Both the position numbers and the translations under genes were made by a program. Positions 1 to 6,916 of a DNA stretch of 8,899 nucleotides are shown in pieces (positions within the stretch are counted from its first letter, which is position 1; the number at the start of each line of letters is the position of its first letter). The notes under the pieces are model-generated. The model was not told the origin of the DNA. It worked only from the letters and a program-made list of their open reading frames with translations, and made no database searches. Source of the stretch: Chloroflexota bacterium. Lineage in GTDB: Bacteria > Chloroflexota > Limnocylindria > Limnocylindrales > CSP1-4. Location of the stretch: the NCBI GenBank assembly GCA_021786915.1, contig JAJYMP010000153.1, positions 1-8,899 on the forward strand. Direction: 5' to 3'.

Positions 1-212
1 CGGCGATCGCCGTCTTCTGCGACCGGTCCCTCCTTGGCTGGTGATCGGATGAGCGGGGAACTCCCTCCCGGGATCGACTCGGGCAAGACGTCGGACTACG
101 GGCTCGAGGGAGCATGCGATGCGTGTCCGCTTCACAAACGCGGCAACCATGTCTTGACGTTGCAGACTCGTATCACCAACATCTCTACAACGTCCCGCCT
201 GTCCACGAGGCG
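1..212 (+). other. Upstream region of the KAP NTPase gene; no gene firmly identified
   Basis: This stretch holds no gene I can name. The frame starting at base 1 is open to a TGA at 214-216, which overlaps the KAP start as ATGA. It could therefore be the last 71 codons of an upstream gene whose start lies outside the window. Its product is low in recognisable motifs (one CDACP segment), and its third-base composition is clearly less GC-rich than the real genes here, so I do not call it a CDS. A TTGACG at 154-159 resembles a -35 box, but no good -10 lies at the usual distance; the nearest candidates (TATCAC at 171, TACAAC at 186) are badly spaced. A promoter here is possible but not shown. Confidence 0.4.
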
Positions 213-3200
213 ATGACCGTGTCCGTTTCTGGTCCCGCGACCCCCCTATCCGAGGCGGACCTCATCCCGGACCGCGCCCTCGACTCGAAGGAGGACGACC
301 GGTTCCAGCACGCGCCCATCGCCGCGCGTGTGGCCGACCTCGTGATCTCAGCGGAACCGCCCGTGAACATCGCGCTGTTCGGCGCGTGGGGCTCGGGCAA
401 GAGCAGCTTCGGGTCGCTCCTGAAGGCCGAGGTTGAGAGCCGCCGGAAGGGCGTGAAGTTCATCACCTTCGACGCCTGGGCCTACTCGGGCGAGCCGCTC
501 CAGCGGAACTTCATCTCGCACGTCGCGGCGGCTCTCGGGTTTGACCCGGAGAGCGACGAGGGTCGGCCGTTTAGCCGCGGGCTCTACCAGAAGAGTCGAT
601 CCGGTCACGTGAACATCGGCGCGATCGGCTGGCGGCGGTTCGTGTCCTACCTCGGCATGGCGTTCCTGATCCTCGTTGTTCTCGTGATGGCGCTTGGGAT
701 CGCAATCGGCCTCGTTGCGGCCGTGTTCAACGGGAAACCCACCGACGAGATCGGCAAGACGCTTCCCGGTCTTCTCCCTGCGTCGGTGGTCGGTGCCCTG
801 CTCGGCGCCCTGGTCACCCAGATCTTCGGCGGGCTGAAGGTCGACCTCGAAGAGGGCGAGCCGACTGCGGAGCAGCTTCGTGCAAGGTTCTTCGAGCTCG
901 TCGACCTCGCCACCCAGTCGAAGCTCAAGGGTGGAAAGGGCCACAACCGGCTCGTGTTCTTCATCGACGAGCTGGATCGCTGCCCGCGAGAGCGGGTGGC
1001 AGAGACGCTCGCGGCGATCCGCAGCTTCTTCGGGGAGAAGCATTGCGTGTTCGTGGTTGCGGCGGATCGCGACGTCCTCGCCGCTGCGCTGAAGGATCCG
1101 GAGCGCGCCGTTCCCATCGACACCTCGAACCCGTATCGCAGTTCGGCGAGCGAGTTCTTCGACAAGGTCTTCCAGTTCCAGCTGGCCCTGCCACCGCTAC
1201 GCGGCGCCCGCCTCTCGCGTTTCGCCCGCCAGCTCGTCGAGCAGCGCGGCGGGCTGTGGGCCGAGCTACGGACGTCGGAACCCGACGGGCGCGCGGTTGA
1301 CCGCGTGCTCTACGCGCTCATCCCCTCCCACGTGCGTAGCCCGCGGCGCGTCAAGGTGCTGCTCAACAACTTCGCTGCCAACGCCAGGATTGCCGCATCT
1401 CGTGGGCTCGATTGGCTCGAGCGCGCCCCCGAGATTGCCAAGCTCACCGCGCTCGAAACCGAGTTCCCCCTCTTCGCGGCCGATCTTCCGCAGGCACCCG
1501 GGCTCCCGACGCTCCTCCTCAACTCGCCCTCCAATCCCAACCGGCGGATCGCCGACCTCCTCGAGAAGCACCGACTGGTTGCGGAGCACGGCGTGCCTCT
1601 TGAACCGGGCACTGGCGCCCCCTCGCCTGAGGCGGCGACGGCGAGCGGCACGCCGACGCCCACGTCGGGCGGCGCCGCGACGAGCACAGCGCCGCAGGAC
1701 GCCGAACCTCTCACGCCGGCTGATGCCACGACCATGGTCGCGTGTGACCAGGAGAGGGAGATCTTGGAGGCCCAGCGGGCTCAGCTCCGGCGCTATCTCG
1801 TTCGCGTTCAGGAGGTCCACGATCCAGGCCGCGACCTCCTGTTCCTCGAGCGCGCGGCCACGACCGTCGCACTCCGGAACGAGGATCTCGGGCAGCTCAT
1901 CGAGGACGTGGCGGTGGACAACCCCGAGGAGGTATCCGAGGCGGTCGCCCGCGAGCCCGAGGACGAGCGCCGGAAGGCGGTGCAGTTGTTGGCGCAACTC
2001 GTACCCAACGAGATCGGGCAGGAGCGGAATAACGTGCTCACCGCGCTGGTCGAAGTGGCCGAGACGCTCAACTACGATCTCGGGCCGGCCGGCCGCGAGG
2101 CGGTCGGGGCGATCGAGCAGCTGCGCGCAGACCGCGATCTCGGCGACGACCAGCTCGTTCCGGCGTTGCGCCTGGCACTGCGGAACCACGGGCGTCTTCT
2201 CGTCCGCCATCTTCTCGCCGACGACCGCCTCCTTCAGGCCGTCGACAGGACGACCCAGGTCGCCTGCATGGCTGACCAGCTCGATGAGCCGACGCGAAAG
2301 CGCGTGTGGGCGCGGGTCGCCGGCGGCATCAGGTCCTCGGAGTCGATGCTGCTCGAGCCGCTCGCGGTGTTGCCGGCCGACGTTGCCCGCGAGCTGCTCA
2401 GCGCAGCGTCCGACGACGTTGGTGACCACTGGAGCTCGCTGGCCGACTCGGAGCAGGAGCGCCTGGGCGCCAGCCTGCTCCGGACGATCGAGGAGCGCAG
2501 CGACTTCGACGCGGAGCTGCTGGCCGACGCGGCGTGGGCGCTCTTGGCGACGGAGGAGGCGGCTCTCTACGACGTGGTCCGCGATGATGCCGACCTGTGG
2601 CGACTCGTGACGCCGGTCGCGCGACGCGGGCTCGCCCTCAGCGCACTCTCCCTCGCGGGGCCCGACGACTGGCCGCTGCTCGCGGAGCGCGTCGGGGATG
2701 AGACGGCGTCTGCCGACACGAGCGACGAGGCTGTCGCCGTGATCGCTCGCGCTCTCGGCGAGAATGCCACCTTCACCGAGGACACGCCGTTCGCCGCCCT
2801 TTCGGCTGCCCTCGCACCGCTCGCGCGGCTGGCGTCACCCGAGCCAAGTTCGACGATCGGACCGGCCATCCCAGCGCTGTTCACCGCCCGGCCATGGCAG
2901 CTGCCTCTCCAGCCCGTGCGGACGATGCTCTACAACGGCGTCGCGCCGTTGGCCTCGATCTCGCCCCAGGTCGCGGATGTAGTTCACCAGGCGATCGTCG
3001 ACGATATTGAGCGCGGCCTGGCCGGCGCGGCTACCGCGCCCGGAGCAGCGGTCGCGACCCTGGCACTGGCACATGTCCCGCACGTCGCGTCGATCCTGCC
3101 CGGTCCGGCCCTGGGTCGGCTTGCGGGCCACCTCGGGGTGGCGCCAGCGACACCCGCACTCGAGGTGGAGCTGGTTCGGGCCCAGATTACCGTGGCGCGA

Positions 3201-3866
3201 GCCGCGCGAGGGGCCGGCGCACCCCTGGATGCGACCGTGGCTCCTGATCCCGCCGCCGTCCTCGAGATCCTGCCCAGTGACCCTTCGTATCTGGCGCGCT
3301 GGCTCGAGTCCCTCCCACCGCCCGTCCAGATCGCCAGCGTCGTTCCCGAGCTCGTAGCTCATCCCGTCCGTGGGCAAACGGCGGCGTTCCAGACGTGGGC
3401 GGCCGCGACCACCGAGGACGAGCGCACCGAGATCGCAAAGACGATGCTCGATCACGTGCCCGGCCCAGAGGAGCTGTTCCGGGCTGTGGCCGGACAGGGT
3501 GTCACCGAGACGATCATCGTGGAGCGGCTCACGGCCGCCATCCAGACCGAGGGAACCGCGTCCCGCCGGAAGGACATTGGCGACCTCCTGCTCGCAATGG
3601 AGCCCAGGACGCCGGCCCGGGAGGAGGCTGTGGTCAGCCTCATCATCTGGACGCTCGCGCGGAACACGAAGGGCGACGTCTCGAACGCCATCCGGCTCCT
3701 AGAAGCGCTGCCGGCGACGACGCACACCCGCACTCGCCTCAGCCGAGCCTTCACCGACGCTTACCGTGCCACTGGCTTTCTCGTGACCGGCACTGCCCTT
3801 ACGATCCTTGCCAGCCACGGCATGCCGGTGCCGCGTCCTCCGCGCATCCGCTTCGGCCGCCGCTGA
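213..3866 (+). CDS. KAP-family P-loop NTPase, membrane-inserted, with a long C-terminal helical extension
   Basis: Predicted ATPase of the KAP (Kidins220/PifA) family, 1217 residues. Walker A is GAWGSGKS at 57-64 (K63). A family-typical FDAWAY follows at 86-91. Two hydrophobic segments (about 146-171 and 186-208) are inserted before Walker B, LVFFIDELDR at 247-256, as in many KAP proteins; they should anchor the NTPase in the cell membrane. Later landmarks are FVVAADRDVL (280-289), FFDKVFQFQLALPPL (315-329) and the PRRVKVLLNNFA segment (377-388). A Pro/Ala/Thr-rich linker spans about 463-508. The remaining 700 or so residues are Ala/Leu/Glu-rich, probably helical repeats, and match no family I know; the tail is basic. 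I chose ATG 213, preceded by ACGAGG, rather than the in-frame ATG 114 because the extra 33 codons have poor GC at third positions and precede the usual family start. The helicase gene follows on the same strand. The family assignment is secure. A phage-defence role is inferred from family precedent (PifA excludes phage T7) and from context. Confidence 0.93.
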   Translation: MTVSVSGPATPLSEADLIPDRALDSKEDDRFQHAPIAARVADLVISAEPPVNIALFGAWGSGKSSFGSLLKAEVESRRKGVKFITFDAWAYSGEPLQRNFISHVAAALGFDPESDEGRPFSRGLYQKSRSGHVNIGAIGWRRFVSYLGMAFLILVVLVMALGIAIGLVAAVFNGKPTDEIGKTLPGLLPASVVGALLGALVTQIFGGLKVDLEEGEPTAEQLRARFFELVDLATQSKLKGGKGHNRLVFFIDELDRCPRERVAETLAAIRSFFGEKHCVFVVAADRDVLAAALKDPERAVPIDTSNPYRSSASEFFDKVFQFQLALPPLRGARLSRFARQLVEQRGGLWAELRTSEPDGRAVDRVLYALIPSHVRSPRRVKVLLNNFAANARIAASRGLDWLERAPEIAKLTALETEFPLFAADLPQAPGLPTLLLNSPSNPNRRIADLLEKHRLVAEHGVPLEPGTGAPSPEAATASGTPTPTSGGAATSTAPQDAEPLTPADATTMVACDQEREILEAQRAQLRRYLVRVQEVHDPGRDLLFLERAATTVALRNEDLGQLIEDVAVDNPEEVSEAVAREPEDERRKAVQLLAQLVPNEIGQERNNVLTALVEVAETLNYDLGPAGREAVGAIEQLRADRDLGDDQLVPALRLALRNHGRLLVRHLLADDRLLQAVDRTTQVACMADQLDEPTRKRVWARVAGGIRSSESMLLEPLAVLPADVARELLSAASDDVGDHWSSLADSEQERLGASLLRTIEERSDFDAELLADAAWALLATEEAALYDVVRDDADLWRLVTPVARRGLALSALSLAGPDDWPLLAERVGDETASADTSDEAVAVIARALGENATFTEDTPFAALSAALAPLARLASPEPSSTIGPAIPALFTARPWQLPLQPVRTMLYNGVAPLASISPQVADVVHQAIVDDIERGLAGAATAPGAAVATLALAHVPHVASILPGPALGRLAGHLGVAPATPALEVELVRAQITVARAARGAGAPLDATVAPDPAAVLEILPSDPSYLARWLESLPPPVQIASVVPELVAHPVRGQTAAFQTWAAATTEDERTEIAKTMLDHVPGPEELFRAVAGQGVTETIIVERLTAAIQTEGTASRRKDIGDLLLAMEPRTPAREEAVVSLIIWTLARNTKGDVSNAIRLLEALPATTHTRTRLSRAFTDAYRATGFLVTGTALTILASHGMPVPRPPRIRFGRR

Positions 3867-4035
3867 TCCGGTCCGGTTTCTGGTCTCCGGTCGGGAGCGC
3901 GTCCTCGGCCGCCCACCCGTCGGCACGAGCTTCGCTTGCCTGGGCACGAACGCCGGTTCCGGCTCGTTCGGGTTTCTGCCACTCGCTACCCTTACGTGCG
4001 GGTTGGGGGCGCTCGTGACGCGGCGCGGAGAGGCG
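3867..4035 (+). other. Gap between the KAP NTPase and helicase genes
   Basis: These 169 bases separate two genes on the same strand. I see no strong hairpin with a T-run, so read-through from the KAP gene is plausible. A TACCCT at 3987-3992 fits the loose actinobacterial -10 pattern (TAnnnT), but nothing resembling TTGACA lies 16-18 bases upstream. An independent promoter for the helicase is therefore only a weak possibility. The helicase frame is open through the whole gap, but with poor codon composition. Confidence 0.35.
4027..4033 (+). promoter_or_regulatory. Ribosome binding site of the NERD-UvrD gene
   Basis: GGAGAGG lies just before ATG 4036, with its GGAG core five bases from the start codon. 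This is the best Shine-Dalgarno match near the 5' end of the long open frame, and it decides the start: the frame is open from 3808 and has an alternative GTG at 4015 behind a G-run. The KAP start shares the same nine-base context, GAGGCGATG, around its ATG. Confidence 0.75.
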
Positions 4036-6906
4036 ATGCGGATCAAGGAAGCCGACGACAAGCAGCCGCTGATCGATGCGCTCGCCGCCCTTCTCACGCG
4101 TCCCGGTTTGCCGGCCGCGACGCGACGGGAGATCGAGCATGAGATCCGGGCCGTCCGCGCCGGAGCCCAGGGCGAGCGCGACGCAGCCTACGAGATCGAG
4201 TTCCGCTACGCCGATGCCCGGAACGTCGCGACGATCCACGATCTGCGCATCGAGTGCGGCGCCCGTGTCGCGCAGATCGACCACCTCATCATCAACCGCC
4301 TCCTCGAGGTGTGGGTCTGCGAGAGCAAGCACTTTGCCGAGGGCGTGGCGATCAGCGAGCGCGGGGAGTGGGAGCGCTTCGTCGGCAGGCGGCGGATCGG
4401 GATGGCCTCGCCGCTCGAGCAGAACCGCAAGCACATCGCGGTGCTCGAGGAGGTCGTGCGCTCTGGGATGGTCCGCCTGCCCCGCCGCCCATACGCCATC
4501 CACCCGGAGTTCCACAGCCTTGTGCTCGTCTCGAACGGGGCCCGGATCGTGCGGCCGCGCCGCCGCGTCGAGGGGCTCGAATGCGTCATCAAGTGCGACC
4601 AGCTCGGATCGACCATTGACCGCCAGATCGACGACCGGGGGTACGGCCTGCTCAGCAAGGCCGCCCTGCGGCTCATCGGGCAGGAGGCCCTGGCGACCTT
4701 CGCCCGCGAGCTCGCGGCCCTGCACCGCCCCGCACCGCTCGACCACTGGGCGGCCCGCTTCGGGCTGCCGGACGCACCGCCCGTCGCCGCCGTCGCCTCG
4801 GTTGCAGAACCCGTCCCACCAATCCCCGAGCCCCCGCTGGCCGACGAGGCACTGGCCGCAGCGCCCTCGGACCTACCGCCGCCGTCGGTCGCCCACGCTT
4901 CCGCGCAATCGCCGGAGCGTCTCCTCGCTGACCTCAACGCTGCGCAGCGCGAGGCCGTCCTCTCCGCGAGCGGGCCGCTCGCGATCATCGCCGGGGCGGG
5001 CTCCGGCAAGACCCGGGTCGTCAGCCGCCGCGCGGCATTCGCGATCGAGACCGGGGTCGTGCCGGAAGACCAGGTCCTCCTCGTCACGTTCACCGAGAAG
5101 GCCGCCCGCGAGATGGTCGAGCGGATGGCCGCGCTCGGCCATCGGCGTGCGATGGCCCGCACGTTCCACGCGGCGGCCCTCGCCCAGCTGCGCCACTTCT
5201 GGCCGTCACGCCATGACGGAGATCCGCTGCCAGCCGTCCTGCCGTCGAAGCTCGAGCTCCTCGTTCCGCTCGCCCGGCGGTTGCCCGGCGGGTATCGCTT
5301 CACGCCGGCCAAGGACCTCGCCGACGCGATCGAGTGGGCCAAGGTGCGCCGCATCCCGCCCGAGCGCTGGGTCGAGGGGGGCGGGACGCGCGCGCCACTC
5401 CCGCCCGAGCTCTTCGCCCGGCTCTATCGCGACTACGAGCGGGCCAAGGCGCGGGCCGGGCGGCTCGACTTCGAGGACATGCTCGTCCGGACGGTCGAGC
5501 TGCTCGAGTCCGACACCGACGCCGCGGCGGTCGTGCGGATCCGGAAGCGCTGGTTCATGGTCGACGAGTACCAGGACACGAACCCGCTCGCCGAGCGCCT
5601 GCTCGAGCTGTGGCTGGGCGAGTCGCGCGACCTCGCCGTCGTCGGCGATCCCGACCAGACGATCTACACGTTCGCGGGTGCATCACCCGAGTTCCTGCTC
5701 CGGTTCGCCGAGCGGCACCCCGGCGCACGCACGGTCGCGCTCACCGAGAACTACCGCTCGAGCCCGCAGGTCCTCGCGCTCGCCAATCGTCTCATCGCGA
5801 CCAGTGGACGCGGTCCGCTCCGAGCGACGCAACCCGCGGGCCCCGTGCCCGTCATCCGCCGCCACGCCGACGGCGAGGCCGAGCTGGCGGCCTTCGTCGC
5901 GGGCATCCGCGAGGTCCTCGCCGCTGGCGTCCCGCCGGCCGAGATCGCCGTGCTCGTGCGGCTGAACGCGCAGCTGCCCGAGGTCGAGGAAGCGCTGACG
6001 CGGGCCGGCATCGGGTTCCGCGTGACGGGCCAGCGCTTCTTCGAGCGCGACGAGGTGCGACAGGCACGCCGCCTGCTCGCGCGCGCGAAGCTCGCGGAGA
6101 CCGGCCCGGCGCTCGCCGCCGCGCTCCGGCAACTGCTGGCCGACAGGCTGGGGCTCGCGGAGCTGTCCGACGAGGCCGGCGAGGAGGCGCGCCAGCGGGT
6201 GGCCGGCCTCGAGCTCCTGCTCGGCATCGTGACCGACCTCGCGGCGAAGGATGCCGACCTTCGACTCGCGGACGTCCTCGCCGAGCTCGAGCGCCGCGAC
6301 ACGGCCGAGGCCCAGGCCGTGCAGGACGGGGTGAACCTCCTCACGTACCACCGCGCCAAAGGCCTCGAGTGGGAGGCGGTGTTCCTGCCCTCGCTCGAGG
6401 AGGGGTTGCTGCCCGTGCGCCAGGCGAAGGACGAGGCCGCCGTGGCCGAGGAACGCCGCCTCCTGTACGTCGGGGTCACGCGTGCCCGGCGCCATCTCGC
6501 CCTCTCGTGGGCGGCGCGGCGGACCGGACCGGCCGGCAAGGCCGGCGCCCGGCAGGCGTCGCGGTTCCTCGCCGGCCTCGCTCCGCGGCGCGAGCCTCCG
6601 GCGTCCCGTTCCGCGTCACCCGGACCGGCGGCCGCCGCGACCCCGGACGGCGCGCTCCTTGACCGGCTCCGGGCGTGGCGGCGGGAGCGGGCGCGGCACG
6701 ACGGCGTGCCGGCCTACGTGGTGGCCGAGGACGCGACGCTGGCGGCGATCGCGGGGGCCCGTCCGCAGACGCTCGACGAGCTGCGCGACGTGCGCGGGAT
6801 CGGCCCGGCCAGGCTCGAGCGCTACGGGGCGGAGGTGCTCGCGCTGTTCAAGGACGGTCACGATCTCCCGTCGCCCCACGTGCGCCAGGTGAAGGACGGG
6901 CGGTAG
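4036..6906 (+). CDS. NERD nuclease-like / UvrD-type helicase / HRDC fusion protein
   Basis: A 956-residue DNA-processing enzyme with three parts. Residues about 45-165 are a NERD (nuclease-related) domain of the PD-(D/E)xK kind, with GE at 46-47, IDH at 81-83 (D82) and ESK at 96-98, so the likely catalytic residues are present. A Pro/Ala-rich linker (about 245-292) leads to an SF1A UvrD/Rep helicase. Its Q motif is LNAAQREAV (300-308), motif I AGAGSGKT (319-326), Ia LVTFTEKAA (349-357), II VDEYQDT (509-515), III VVGDPDQTIYTFAGA (535-549), IV ENYRSS (571-576), V TYHRAKGLEW (770-779) and VI YVGVTRAR (811-818). After a second linker, residues about 873-940 form an HRDC nucleic-acid-binding domain (GIGPARLERYG near 921-931). 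All helicase motifs look intact, so 3'-5' ATP-dependent unwinding is expected. The added NERD domain and the setting argue against a plain housekeeping UvrD2. Partnership with the KAP NTPase upstream is inferred from adjacency. The stop lies 10 bases from that of the convergent integrase. Confidence 0.94.
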   Translation: MRIKEADDKQPLIDALAALLTRPGLPAATRREIEHEIRAVRAGAQGERDAAYEIEFRYADARNVATIHDLRIECGARVAQIDHLIINRLLEVWVCESKHFAEGVAISERGEWERFVGRRRIGMASPLEQNRKHIAVLEEVVRSGMVRLPRRPYAIHPEFHSLVLVSNGARIVRPRRRVEGLECVIKCDQLGSTIDRQIDDRGYGLLSKAALRLIGQEALATFARELAALHRPAPLDHWAARFGLPDAPPVAAVASVAEPVPPIPEPPLADEALAAAPSDLPPPSVAHASAQSPERLLADLNAAQREAVLSASGPLAIIAGAGSGKTRVVSRRAAFAIETGVVPEDQVLLVTFTEKAAREMVERMAALGHRRAMARTFHAAALAQLRHFWPSRHDGDPLPAVLPSKLELLVPLARRLPGGYRFTPAKDLADAIEWAKVRRIPPERWVEGGGTRAPLPPELFARLYRDYERAKARAGRLDFEDMLVRTVELLESDTDAAAVVRIRKRWFMVDEYQDTNPLAERLLELWLGESRDLAVVGDPDQTIYTFAGASPEFLLRFAERHPGARTVALTENYRSSPQVLALANRLIATSGRGPLRATQPAGPVPVIRRHADGEAELAAFVAGIREVLAAGVPPAEIAVLVRLNAQLPEVEEALTRAGIGFRVTGQRFFERDEVRQARRLLARAKLAETGPALAAALRQLLADRLGLAELSDEAGEEARQRVAGLELLLGIVTDLAAKDADLRLADVLAELERRDTAEAQAVQDGVNLLTYHRAKGLEWEAVFLPSLEEGLLPVRQAKDEAAVAEERRLLYVGVTRARRHLALSWAARRTGPAGKAGARQASRFLAGLAPRREPPASRSASPGPAAAATPDGALLDRLRAWRRERARHDGVPAYVVAEDATLAAIAGARPQTLDELRDVRGIGPARLERYGAEVLALFKDGHDLPSPHVRQVKDGR

Positions 6907-6916
6907 CCGCAGGTCA

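Noticed and set aside
1..12. Perfect 12-bp palindrome CGGCGATCGCCG
   Set aside because: One or two such palindromes are expected by chance in GC-rich DNA of this length. There is no loop or T-run to support a terminator.
154..191. Promoter with TTGACG as -35 box upstream of the KAP gene
   Set aside because: No acceptable -10 hexamer lies 16-19 bases downstream, so this is recorded only as a possibility in the region entry.
114..212. Earlier KAP start at ATG 114, preceded by GAGGGAG
   Set aside because: The 33 extra codons have weak GC at third positions, and the predicted peptide is unlike the family N-terminus. The usual KAP start context fits ATG 213.
1266..2429. Long 387-codon frame on the minus strand inside the KAP gene
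   Set aside because: It lies entirely opposite a gene with strong family motifs. High GC makes stops rare on the opposite strand, and its product has no recognisable domain.
3808..4035. Earlier start for the helicase at 3808, overlapping the KAP gene
   Set aside because: The extra 76 residues are not domain-like, have poor codon composition and lie across the end of the KAP gene. ATG 4036 has a much better ribosome binding site.
4076..5965. Long Ser/Arg/Pro-rich plus-strand frame (629 codons) inside the helicase gene
   Set aside because: Its composition is typical of an out-of-frame reading of GC-rich DNA, and the helicase frame carries every expected motif.
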